Assembly (NCBI GenBank): GCA_949316495.1
Contig: OX439003.1
Location: 39,424,225-39,488,224, forward strand
Reading direction: 5' to 3'
Length of the DNA: 64,000 nt
Source: Amphiduros pacificus
Taxonomy: Eukaryota > Annelida > Polychaeta > Phyllodocida > Hesionidae
Position 1 is the first letter of the stretch; the number at the start of each line of letters is the position of its first letter. A program made the translations under genes and the position numbers. Of the stretch, positions 24,584-36,475 are shown piece after piece. The notes under the pieces are model-generated. The model made no database searches, had not been told where the DNA came from, and worked only from the letters and a program-made list of their open reading frames with translations.

Positions 24584-24877
24584 GGGTCTGTCAGGTAGGT
24601 CTGTCAGGTAGGTCTGTCAGGTAGGTCTGTCAGGTAGGTCTGTCCGGTAGGTCTGTCAGGTAGGTCTGTCAGGTAGGTCTGTCAGGTAGATCTGTCAGGT
24701 AGATCTGTCAGGTAGGTCTGTCAGGTAGATCTGTCACGTAGGTCTGTCAGGTAGATCTGTCAGGTAGGTCTGTCAGGTAGATCTGTCATGTAGGTCTGTC
24801 AGGTAGATCTGTCAGGTAGATCTGTCAGGTAGGTCTGTCAGGTAGGTCTGTCAGGTAGATCTGTCAGGTAGGTCTGT
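24584..24877. repeat. 13-bp minisatellite, about 22 units
   Basis: The unit is GGTCTGTCAGGTA, with GATCTGTCAGGTA as the main variant toward the right. It is a head-to-tail array with almost no length change between units. Confidence 0.95.
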
Positions 24878-27800
24878 GGGCTGTGATTGTGATCTCAGCA
24901 GCTTTAACTGCCGATCGAGAGTTACACATGGTTTGCCCCGGGCTCTCACATAATGTTCAACCTCATCAAAGGCATCTTTCTTTGTAAATGGGATGGGAAG
25001 GTTGGTGGGAACAAATGCACATGTTGTAAGAGGAGGAAAGATGTTTTAGACTGAGCTGGATGCCTTGCAAGGTGGTGATGGAAGGCTACAGAGAGGTGTC
25101 ATAATCATGTAGCCATCGGGTGCACGTTTGAATCTTTCCCATTTGAAAGAGCTTGTGTCAAGATTTCTGGGGACATTTCTAATAAACACTAAAGATAACC
25201 ATCACTTGGGTATTTTGGTAGAAAGACAAGATCTGTGGTCTGTTCACGGGCTTTCATTTGAGCAAAGAATCATTAGGATCAGAGGGGGACCTTGCAGACT
25301 ATACTTGGCAAGTGCGATGATTGTTGATATAAAAATCCCTTTTAGTTATATTTGATATGCACAACTTTAAAGATGAAACCTTTAAAAGTGTTGTCATAAA
25401 GTGGGGTGCGATTGTTGGTTGTCACCCCGCCCCATTTAAAACCTTGCCAGAATTAATTGCACACACAAAAATCGGAAATACACAAAAAGAAAACACTCTA
25501 AAATGCATTCATGAACAAAGCAAGAAACGATGGTAACCTGGAATCACACCATTTACTCCGCCGCTCACTACACACGTGGATACATGTTGAATGTCAAAGA
25601 GCAAGAGAACATGTTTTAAATGACATAAAACAAAACTCAGGTTTTGTTTATGAATTAACCACACGTGATCTCCACCTGAAGGTATGTGATTGGCACAGAC
25701 CTTCAGTACTAGGTACTTAGCAAGGACTATTTATAGCCAAGGACAAATTCAGTAAGCCCGGCTAGTACCGAGATCACGAGCCTACGAGATTGAAACGTGA
25801 CCAACGCCGCAGTGAATCAATCCTTGAATTTAGATTGGTCAGGGTGAATTTCATCCCAAACAAAGATCAAGTGGTTATGTAAAGACTGTGGAAGAAGGAA
25901 AAACATCTATGGGAAATAGAGTGAGCAGAATTTGAGAGTTTTGTGATAGGAAGTAGACAAGACTCCGATATCTACTAGACTTTCACCAATATATACAGTC
26001 TGACTGAACTCGAGATTTAGTATTCTTGTCTCAGTCGGATTCACTCTTTTTCACACTAATGCTTGGAAACTTTTTTCAAAACACACTGACCCAGAATATT
26101 GGCCCTTTTATTCTCGAAGTTTATCTTTAAATTAATGCAGAATACTGCAAACATTTCCCCTTTATCAAACGGGACGTTATCTTTGATGGGTTCTTCGGAA
26201 TATCAGAATTAACATCAATTCAACGCCATAATCATGGATTCTAAACCTGGAGTAACTTACTATGTGGCCAATGGGTACGATGGAATAACTGATTTTATAG
26301 CCTCAAACATTCCCTTGGTTTTTGGCTTGAACATGCGTTTGCTGCCGCCCTCTGAACCTAAATATGGCTATTAAGAAGAGTACAACGGTGAGTGTTCACT
26401 ACCATCGGAAGCCTCACACTATACCAGGAAAAATTGACTAAATATTAATCACATACCCTGTGTAACTGGACAAAGCTAATATGTAAAACATCTAACAAGT
26501 CATGTAAAAATAAACCATAAAATAGATTGGCTTCTGCCAAAACCTGGACCCTGCACATGGTCCAATACAATTACCCTCAAAATGGACCCCAACCACCGGA
26601 ACATTTATGGTCCATTTGCTTTACTACATTTTATCAAAACTATTTCCAATGTTTTAAAACTATCAACTGAGCGTGATAATAGTGATCCCATTACCATAAT
26701 ATTGATTTCAAACAGTACGTTGATTTCTGTATATTCAATTTATTGTTTATTTCATTTTTATAAATGTAGAAAATTATCATTTTATTTACTAAACATTATT
26801 TATAAAAACAATATATATGCACGGTGTAGACATCATATCAGATGAAGCCGGTCTGAATACGGCGATCGGAAATTGAATATTAAATCAAGAGTACTCAATA
26901 TTGTATAGAGTTACCACACAAAATAGACTGTCTGGACATGTTTTAAAAAGTGATGGACAGGTAGAAAATAGTAATTCCCAAGTAATTATGTATGTTTACT
27001 TCAAACACCAGTCAACCTACAGTTGAAACATCTTTTGTAAGCACCAGAACTTTCACAAACAAAAATATTAACAAAAAATAACAACATAAACATGTATAAA
27101 AGTAAACATATGCCCTTCTTCCTAAGCAAAATCCTTGGCTCGCAGAGGTACATTATTCCTTGACAGTGACCTGTCCAGAGCTGCTCCCGAAAAGGGGTAC
27201 ATATTGCAGATACTCGAAGTAAAAACTCCCTTCTGTACAGCTCCAAATCATTTTCTCTAGGTCTATGCGAACTCTCGCGAGATTTGAGCAACACCCAGAA
27301 CCGCTCGGGGGACTTCGGTAATGTTCGGCAGTAAGTTGGAGTTGTCACGCCAGAAGACTGATTAGCCACTGGTGGCGTCATAATCGGTTTGGGGTTGCCT
27401 CCTGGTCATATCGCCTCACAGCAATGGCATCAGAGAGGGTCTGTCTGAGGCATAAAATCACCAAGAAGAATCCCAATCATCGCGTACTATTCAATTTATA
27501 CGATTTCCAATTTATCGAAATGTCCCTTTCAAAATGAGCATGTTGTTTTACTTGTTGTCTGTTTCTCATTGCTTTCTTGTGTATTTGTAGATATCCAAGA
27601 ATTTGTTTCTCTCTAATCATTGAAATAAAAATGAATTTGTAATTGAAGCCAGACCTTAAACTTAGATTAAAATATCGCATTTCTTAACATATCATTTGTT
27701 ACACCATAGAACATTCAGGAAGATGTTTTATGGATTGAAAAAAAATTATTTGAAACTCTATTCTATTTTAATGATATTGGGTGTGATACACATGTCTCTG

Positions 27801-28282
27801 AACTGAACAGCAAATGATTTCGTTTATGGCATAGTCAATTCTACCAACCTTAAATGAACCAATCACGATGACATTACAATCATGCTTATCCCTTGTGACA
27901 TATGATAGCCCAAAATGACACTAGGGGGAGTCCTGGTAGACCTCACAACTGAGCGATTGGCCACCAGTGCTTTAACCCTAGGACCGACATGGTGAAAAAA
28001 TGAATATTTTATCAGTTTAAGTCTGGCAAAGGAGTTGGTTGATATGGTTTTGTGCGTCACCAGAGAGGCGCATAGGAACCCCCGAGTAGCGGAGATGACA
28101 CCTGGAGGAAAGGTCCCACGTCCCTTTCTTACAGACAAAATCAAAAAGGTGTGGAATAACATTATTTTTAAGAAAAAAATCTTATATCAAATTGAAATTA
28201 CCAAATTACTTATGATGAGTCCTTTTTAATAACAATTTATATCTCTTTGTACATTCTCTTCGTACATATCTCTTTGTATATT
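24878..28282. other. gene-free stretch
   Basis: No convincing gene is seen. A minus-strand frame of 126 codons at 27001-27381 ends in a hydrophobic stretch (ICLLLYMFMLLFFVNIFV) and sits in slightly GC-richer DNA. It has no recognised relative. The block at about 25740-25860 is CpG-bearing. Confidence 0.35.
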
Positions 28283-28315
28283 TGTACCACGCAGTTGTGT
28301 CAACTGCGTGGTACA
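28283..28315. repeat. perfect inverted repeat, 15-bp stem, 3-nt loop
   Basis: The left arm TGTACCACGCAGTTG, loop TGT and right arm CAACTGCGTGGTACA pair without a mismatch. The following 40 bp repeat the motif TGCGTTTGT. Confidence 0.95.
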
Positions 28316-29847
28316 TGCGTTTGTGATGCGTTTGTAATGCGTGGTCCTGCAGATACAGTCAGTCATCAGTAGTGTATATCTATCATACACTATATATACC
28401 TCATAGGCAGAACATCGCATCCTGTTGAAATGTGATTCAACATTTTTCTACAACTATCTAGCATTTCTTCATGTTGTGGTAAATCTCAAACGCTTATTTT
28501 GCTTTTTGATGAAAAAAATCAGCAATGATCTTATTTCACGATCGTCCTAATTGGTCCAAATATAATCAATATTCATTAAAATCAGTTTAGCCTATCCATC
28601 CATAAAATATCTGTATAACCGTATTAATCGCATAATATAACAACATTAAAAAATGACATTTGAATGAAAACTCATCCGAGATGTTCCGAGATGTTTATTG
28701 AGATTAGGCTTTAAAACTTATATTATGTATTTGTGTTCATGATGAAGAAAGTCTTTGGCATAGAAGCAGCGTCTAAGAAGAGCCTAACACAAAATGTGCT
28801 ATCGTTTTTTGCGGGGGAAGAAGGGACTCTTGTTACTCATGAGGTGAGAGAATTAGAAAGAGCCAATACATTTAGGCAGCAATTTCCTGAAATGATGACC
28901 AGACCTCTGAATCTAACAGACAAAATTTCCTGAGGCCAAGATATGGAAAAATGATGCTTATTACTGCACTGAGCGAGGTGGTGATCTGGATGGCTTCCCC
29001 TAATCCAGGTAAGGATAGTGACTTGTGCTCACATCCTCTCGGACATGACACAAGTCTCCTTTCTTCTCCTTACAGCATCAATGACCAATCAGTATCCCTC
29101 AATCCTAATTCACTCTATAGGATCCCTTTCAGACGGTTCTGGCACCAATCTGCTCAAGTCTTGCCTTATATCGCCCAATCTCGCCGACCACGAGAGGCGC
29201 CAAATGAACAAATACTCAAAAGAGCCCTCAGCCGAATAACAACTTGGCAAGAGTTGCTGCAGACAACATCCGGGCCTTTGTCGAGACGTCCGCTTTCAGG
29301 ACACAACATTGTCAAAATTGAGGACTGTTGCTACAATTTCGTAAGGCTTCAAATGTGGTGACACCGCAACAACCAAATCTGATTGAGAGCTACTTGTTGG
29401 TGACGGTGGGTGCTTGACACTGTCTCGCAGAAGATTGGTCCCTAGAATTAAGCTGATTATGAAGAAGGTGTAGCCCTCATTGAGATCCATGACAGATTGA
29501 ATAATTTGGTGGAAATGTCACACCGGTACCAACATTGTACATCGTATCAAAGATTAGATTAGAAAAAATCAAACAATAGCAATAAAAAACCAAATTTCAA
29601 CTGTCCTCTATGAACACGTATATCAATCAGTGTGGACGCCAAAACAATAATTAACTTGTTTTGTGATGACACCTTAATAAAATAGACATTGAAAGTGTAA
29701 AAAGACTATTATAATTGATAAACACTGTCATTTTGTTTTCCGTACAAAGAATTTGTCTTTTATCATTTGAAGGAACATCTCCACCAACACTTGTTCAAGC
29801 GGTTCTGGGAACCTTTGGGTGGGGAATGTGATTTTTGTCTTGTTTGT
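28316..29847. other. gene-free stretch
   Basis: Two plus-strand frames (28733-28933 and 28951-29361) have no recognised domain and no splice or promoter context. I treat them as chance. Confidence 0.35.
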
Positions 29848-30150
29848 TTGGGGCTTTACATCACTTTCAACATTATTTCGGTCATTTCGTGATGAGACCT
29901 ACTTGTAGAAGATATAGTGCTGCCTCACTGAATTGTCATGTCGCAGGTTCTTGACATGACAATCCACCCGGTCACAGATTTACAAGGACAAATGGTTAAC
30001 CCTTCACGCACGGGCCTCAGCTCATGTGTGAAATTGTATCATGAATTCAACCTCGCCACGGCCGGGATCGAGCCCATGACCTTTGGATCACCACAGAGGA
30101 ACTGGTGCTAATAAGCTGGCACTCTAACCAACTGCGCCACGGCCCGTGGC
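29848..30150 (-). mobile_element. tRNA-derived SINE, about 300 bp
   Basis: Read on the minus strand it opens with a tRNA-like head: A box TGGCGCAGTTGGTTAG, about 30139 downward, and B box GGGCTCGATCCC, about 30075 downward. A body follows, then a tail with GTTGAAAGTGATGTAAA near 29855-29871. The tail text recurs at 33887-33940. Such RNA polymerase III heads are standard for SINEs. The head is not a real tRNA gene, as no acceptor stem closes. Confidence 0.75.
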
Positions 30151-30164
30151 CGATAATGCGATGT

Positions 30165-30290
30165 CTCCTCAAAGATTAACCTTTGGATGGGAGATGTGAT
30201 GCCTTTGGGTGGGGAATGTGATGTTCTCCTCAAGGATTAACCTTTGGGTGGGAGATGTGATGCTTCCTCAAGGATTAACCTTAAAATGAC
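30165..30290. repeat. short tandem duplication, roughly 55-bp unit
   Basis: CTCAA(A/G)GATTAACCTTTGG and TGGGAGATGTGATG recur two to three times. Related text (CCTTTGGGTGGGGAATGTGA) is also present at about 29812-29832, on the other side of the SINE. Confidence 0.7.
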
Positions 30291-33132
30291 TTTCATCAGG
30301 ATCCCACTGAAATCATAGCAAGTCCTTTGTAAGTGATCATGCCAATGGTGTGTAAAATAAATCATATTTGCGATCTTTTGATAAATAATGGAAAGCTTTC
30401 TCATCTCAGTCAATCCAAGTGTTTCTGTTCATATGGGATTACTGCAAAGAAGATGACTGCCTGATAAATCCCTTTGCCAGTGAAAATGTGTCAATGTAAA
30501 TTAATTAATATTCATTTTCCTTTAAAATGACTTTAAATTCGCCGAGAATCATCTATTAAATGATCATGTCGGCTACTTAATGTGAACCCCACACTTATCC
30601 AGGTAATGTTGAACATGTATTGTGTAAGATATGACTTCTTTCAGATATATGAATTTGATGACTGTTTATTGTAATATTTGGATTAAGAATCGATATTTAA
30701 TTTCATGGCTCTGTGCTTAAGAGTATCTAGTTTTGTATTTATAATGAGCAAATAATTGATAAATAATATTTATCACAATACTGACTCTGCCTCATGTTCA
30801 TAGCCTTGCTTGGCACGCCACAGTAACCTTGAGCTTGAATGATATATAACAACCAAAAGATAACCTTTCTCCAAATGCCCTAAAGAACAAGCATATATGA
30901 TAAATTAACATATAAAATAAAAGGTCAGGTTAAGAACTTTGTATGAAATGCAGGTATTGATCCTCAACCAGGACATGCTATTTACATGTTCTGGTGATTA
31001 GTTTTAAGTAACTGGAGGAGAAATAAATATATGTTTAAACCAACGTTGTAGAAAATAAAAGATGCAAGCGTAATGGAAATAACACCTTGGAAGCATTTCC
31101 GGTTTGTTGATGTACAGTAATAGTCATTGGGCAGATGACAAGGTTGAGTCAATGTATATGTTATATCAGCATTTGTGCGAAATCACATTGCCCAACAGAT
31201 AATGAATAATCTTATTGTAGCTCACGTGATTATAATGATTATGTCACATCCATCAAAGGGTTCCTATTCCGGTTACACATTTCTCAGTCAATACATATTC
31301 TGACTTTTCGAAATGATCAGTGTACAAAGCAGTTCCTAACCAAATGCATTATCTGAAATGTGCATATACGTTAGTCATTTCAATTTGGATAAAACCTTCT
31401 CTCGGTAGGAAAGTTGGCACTTTCCTACCGAGAGGTTTGATTTTTTACAGCTCTTAGGAATGTTATTTAAGCAATGTATTCACACCTTATGTGAAATTTG
31501 TGAGATTATTATTTCCATATAGACACGGGAAAATATACTTGGGATATTTGAAATTTTAAATGATTTCAACAACAAATATCTAAGACTCTTGATATTTAAT
31601 GCTTCAAATTGATATCATTGATATCATTGACGTCATAGCTAGTTTGGAAGATATACCGTAAAATTGAACAAAATTAGCTGAGTATGACATAAAGCCCTGA
31701 GGGCGAGGAATACAGTTGTCTACAGTATTTCAACCCTCTATATACCAAGCCCAGAAATTGTGTATTATTGATAAGATGTGAGAAACAAATCATACAATAT
31801 TGTAAATGGTGTAAAAAGGGCTCTGCATGCCCAAGTGTAAGGCGCTTCAAGTTCTAAGAAAGTACGTCACTTAAGGATGCAGGTTTGGTGCCCATCTCCA
31901 TATATGATCAGAGGGCCGGTGCCGTGACGGATTGTGTCTGTTGTGATTGCCACTGTTTCCCTGCCTGACAAGAATACTCTATGGTTATGTGACAGCAAGA
32001 TAAATCATATGGAAAATTGCCATTATGCCACGGTGGGTGGCCATATTCGTTGTCACTAGTACGGCGTATCATCGGCTTACGCTTCGCGCATGCAGGAAGC
32101 AGACCACTTGGTGATTGTCGTGAGTTTTCACTTTCCCGCTTTGTGGTTGTCGCGCAGATTTCACAAATTGTGAAAATAGCGACCTTGAATCCAACCGGAA
32201 ATCCTCTAAGCATAAATCGCCACACTGAATTAATATGCAGTTTCTGTAATGTCTGAATTACAATTTGAAACATAGTAATCGCTTGTTATCATACAAGCGA
32301 AAATAGGACAATGCCATGTGAATATACAGAAAATCTGCTTTGTGAGAATATTGCACCTGTGGCTTGCTGGGGCACTGCTGAGCCCCCTCCTGGGCCTGGG
32401 TATCCACCAAGGGTATCTATCATTTATATTACACTTCGGGGATTTAAACATAATTCCTGAGAAAAGGATAATGCTGTATAAGACAATAGGGTTCATTACT
32501 AATTAGTCCACATTAAAGAAAATATATTTTCGATATCTGTATGGTCTCTCTGAGCATAAAATTTGGGTAAAAAATAGATTTTTGAAACATACACATTTTG
32601 GATGTAGCTTAGCCAGTTGTACCTTTGATGATTGGCTTCATTTTTGGGCAATCATGGAACCCACGAGTATGGATTCAATATAAACCTTATATTGTTCTTG
32701 TCAATTCATATTATAAATCCTTCATTTCTCCCCTCTCTTAACTATATAGGGTACATTTGTCATTTTCTGGTAGCTTGCCTTTGACCCTTTTGTCTCACCG
32801 ACACTCTGAAATATGTCACCCCTTGCTCACGCTTATATTTCTACTCTATGAGAGCAGAGATATTTTTCATTCCTCTGTCACGGTATTTCCACAATACCAT
32901 TAGCTCACTTTTGTCAGAACATCATTTTCTCATTGTCATTGTATGATCTTTCCTGGCCTGTGACAAACTGTTGGCGCAGGAGCATTTCAGAAGCGATGCC
33001 TGGATTCAGCATTGGGGGTACAGATGCCCTGCAGTGTATCCAAGTTATTGATGGTTTGGTCATGACAGAATCGCTCTCTCCCAAACAGCCTGACACCTAC
33101 TTATTGTGGCTTGTTTGAACTGGCAAAGATAA
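30291..33132. other. gene-free stretch
   Basis: No gene is seen. The homeobox-like cluster TTAATTAATATTCATT lies at about 30500-30516. The block at about 31900-32200 is GC-richer with CpGs. The hairpin at 31394-31438 is listed separately. Confidence 0.4.
31394..31438. repeat. inverted repeat, 16-bp perfect core, 4-nt loop
   Basis: CTCTCGGTAGGAAAGT at 31399-31414, loop TGGC, and ACTTTCCTACCGAGAG at 31419-31434. Pairing continues past a 3-nt bulge as AAACC with GGTTT. A T-run follows at about 31440-31446. Confidence 0.95.
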
Positions 33133-33192
33133 GAGAACAATGCATTTGTGATTCACAAAGCATTGTTCTCAAGGTCCCGCAGTTCGGGACCT
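33133..33192. repeat. two hairpins in tandem
   Basis: Hairpin 1 (33133-33170) pairs GAGAACAATGC with GCATTGTTCTC and TTTGTG with CACAAA, leaving a single bulged A and a 3-nt loop. Hairpin 2 (33172-33192) pairs AGGTCCCG with CGGGACCT around CAGTT. They are separated by one base. Confidence 0.95.
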
Positions 33193-33886
33193 CGTTGCAG
33201 TGGAATGCCCGCCAAGCTGCCGTTCTATGGGCGATATGGACAAAGTCAATTTTGCAAAGCGATACCTCAAGTCGGCCACATTGACAGAGGCGTTATGGCC
33301 TTGTATCGAATGTCTGATGAACACAATAAGGCAGTTTCCCGCTGTGAAACTTGAATTGATCCTTCTCAATGAATTTCTAACAGAGTTCAATTATGGTGCT
33401 AGGTCACTTTGGGAGAGCTCTGGCAAAATGCATTGTTGCACCAAAGATGCTCCCCTGCTTTAAAACCAGTCTGCCCGACTGATGAGCCCCATTGATGGCA
33501 TTAGCGTGGAACCACAAGCCCACGAGAAATCACACGAAATTATGATTGTTTGTTCATTTTGTTTTCATTAATCAACCAGTTTATTTGAGATAACCCAGAA
33601 GTTCTATTTCACAATAAGCTATCAAATCTTACATTATATTCCACTGTAGTTTCTGATTGGTTAAACGACATCATGGCCATTTGAACAGCAAGAAAGTTTG
33701 TTTTCCTATGGTCTCTTGTGGCGCAGTAACATACTGACCTCAGATGGCCTTTGAGCAATAGTCACAGAAAACGGTTTGGAGTTGGCTTGTGAAATCCTAC
33801 AGTGTGTGCGTTATGCCAGTTTATCCTGAAGACTTTCGGTTGCTAGAATAGACACTTTATCTCAGTTAATGTTTGCTAGATAGGGA

Positions 33887-33940
33887 TTTACGTCACCTTT
33901 AACATTATTACATTTATATCATGACGGGACCTACTTGTAG
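33887..33940 (-). mobile_element. SINE tail fragment
   Basis: The text aligns with 29855-29908, the tail of the SINE at 29848-30150, including ACCTACTTGTAG and the ACATTATT core. No head is present, so this is a truncated or older copy. Confidence 0.6.
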
Positions 33941-35264
33941 CAAAGAAACATTGGCATAAATATATGTGGATACATTAGCGCCACCTGGTGATTTCAAACA
34001 CCACATTTCGTGAGAACAAGAATGTCCTTTCAAGGAAATGTCCGCCTGTTTATGAAATATGATTCCAAACCTCAATTCTATGGTTTTGTTAGTAATTTGC
34101 TCAGTTTCTCCTGGTTTATAATATATCACTCCATCTCGCCCTGCAGAGAAGGCTTTTAACTAAATATGTAACATTTGATATCCTAATACTAGGCTTTGTT
34201 CTTTATGACAAAGTTGTGAAAATTTATCTGTTTGTTTACGTCTCCATGCTGCGTAGTTGGTAATTCATTCTGGGAACGGAACAATCTCAGCTAGTTATTA
34301 AGTTTTATTTACAATTTTGATTTTTTTCTTATATAATTATCATTTGTTATTTGTTTCGTTCAATATTTATCTTAGAATCAATTACTGAAGCAAAGTTTAA
34401 AGGCATACATTATTTATTTCCTGGGGACTCTATCCTGGGTGTGACCTTGCACAGGAGCGATAGTGCAGAACAAGTTTTAATCTAATGACAAAGTTTAGAC
34501 AAGTGCTGATGGCTTGTCTGCAGCTAATAACTCTTTAAACAGGAACATGAATTTGATACTTCCAATGTGAAATGTTAATGATTTTCAATTCAATCCAACA
34601 AGGAAAAATTACAACATGAAAAATTGGCTTTAAGCAAATTGGTCCATTTCATGCTAGATTTTGACTTTGATAAAACAGAAAGTGGAATCAGAATGATTGC
34701 TGGGGGCTTCCACGGCTCTCACGGTACTGGACAATTTGAGATGGAATAACAAGCTTGAAATTGCCTCATAATTATCATCAAGTTGTTTCGGCAAACCTTA
34801 CAAATTGAAGGTTGTCAATATTTTCTTATCATGCCAGGCTTTTTGTTTTACATGTTTGGAAGGGGAGGGCGCCTATTATCACGAAATAGAAACGACTTTT
34901 GATATAGATGAGTTTCATGTTCAAATGCTGAAAATAACATTGGTTATTTTTCTTCAAATGTTGCGCTGGTACGCTGATCAGGAGGGATATATATCATTTA
35001 TTACCAGTGTGATGATAAATATTTATAGCAATTATTACCTGGCCAATGCAAAATACATATACCAGTCGGCATGGAATCTGGCTGTGATGTTAATATTGGC
35101 ACATCTCTGAGAAAAGTCTGTCAATCCTTGATACCAAAATCACATGCTTTCCCATCAGAACAAATAAATGTTTCTTTGTTTAAAATGTCTGCTCGCTTGG
35201 GTATTTCAGTTTGATTTGACTTTTCCTTTGCAGCTTGTTCAGAGAGGATCTATTGGTTTTGTGA

Positions 35265-35301
35265 CTGTCACATTGACCTGTCAAATTAAGGTCAATGACA
35301 G
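35265..35301. repeat. inverted repeat of AGGTCA-type half-sites
   Basis: CTGTCA(CA)TTGACCT pairs with AGGTCAATGACAG across 9 nt, with one 2-nt bulge. It places two AGGTCA half-sites in everted order, which nuclear receptors can bind. Binding is inference. Confidence 0.85.
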
Positions 35302-36413
35302 TTTGGGCCGCCATGTGATCTGGCTGGTTTGCCCAATGATAGCGATGTGGGGACGACCACACAGTTCCACGGGGAGTTATTTTGTGGACATTGACCACGT
35401 GACACAGGGCATTCTGGGACAAATTATACGTGTCGCGAAAATGTCTTCCTTTAGACATCCGATGGTCTTGTTAATTAGCTCATCCCCACAGCAGGTGCTG
35501 GAACCGAGGTTTGAATAGCCAAATACAGAAGGGTTGAACACGCCACTAATGATGGTCCCCGGCACATAGTACTATCACTCGACTCCATGCACACAGCGTA
35601 ACCACATGGGTACTACACTTGAAGGGCTCGGAGAATAGGACTAGCTAAATTGATAACGTTATTATGTGATCTCAAATCCTGTTTAGGATATTTTAGAAAT
35701 TCATATTTTGTGCATTATTTGATTTGTACAATTATTTGTATATTTTTTAACAGGCTCATTGTTTAGTAAATATTAGTTTGCCATCAGATCTGCAAAAGAT
35801 CTTTAAAGCCAACCAACAAGAAATGAACTAAAAATTCAATTGAAACATATCGCAGATTCTTAAATGTGTTGTAGTAATCCTAACCAACAACAAGCTACAA
35901 AGTGTTTTTATCGGCTTTACGTTAAATGTGGCGATACAAATGGCAATCATGTCCTCAGCTGTTCTCCCTGATGTAAAATGACTACAAATGAGCAAATACA
36001 CTTTAATAACAGTGCTTGCTTGATAGGCCAACATTATAGGTAATTTTGAAAGTTATATGAGTGATGAATTGAGACGAGGAACCATTTTGAACTCACAATA
36101 ACGGAACATCATGTTCCGAGTCAAATCGCACATTAAGTAGGGCTTTAATTAATTTTTCTGCAACCGTTTAATTCTTTGATGTTCCGTCGGTTCAGACTTT
36201 TATCAAAACATTAAAAACGTTTAAAGATATAGAGTATGTCCCTTGATATATGTTTAAGAGTAAATTTTTTTTCTTCTTCAAATTGGAATCTTGGCGGTTG
36301 GATACTTAATAGTGAAAGCAATTAATGGCTGACTGTAAATTGTGCTGCGTAAACAACATTCTATGCTTGATTTCTTGATTTCGAGTTGGCTTTGAAATTT
36401 ACTTTGGTAATCT

Positions 36414-36475
36414 GATCAACTTCCGGGTGAGCAATTTGCTTCCGGTTAGAAATGTGGCCATGTCGGAAGTTGATC
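36414..36475. repeat. 12-bp exact inverted repeat carrying ETS-like cores
   Basis: GATCAACTTCCG at 36414-36425 and CGGAAGTTGATC at 36464-36475 pair exactly. The 38-bp spacer holds a third CTTCCGG and a GGCCATGT. CGGAAGT is the usual ETS-family core. Confidence 0.9.

Noticed and set aside
24584-24877. Regular short repeats resembling a CRISPR array
   Set aside because: Units are head to tail with no spacers, and the host is clearly eukaryotic.
28733-29361. Two successive plus-strand frames (66 and 136 codons)
   Set aside because: No recognised domain, no frame-preserving splice pair and composition like the surroundings.
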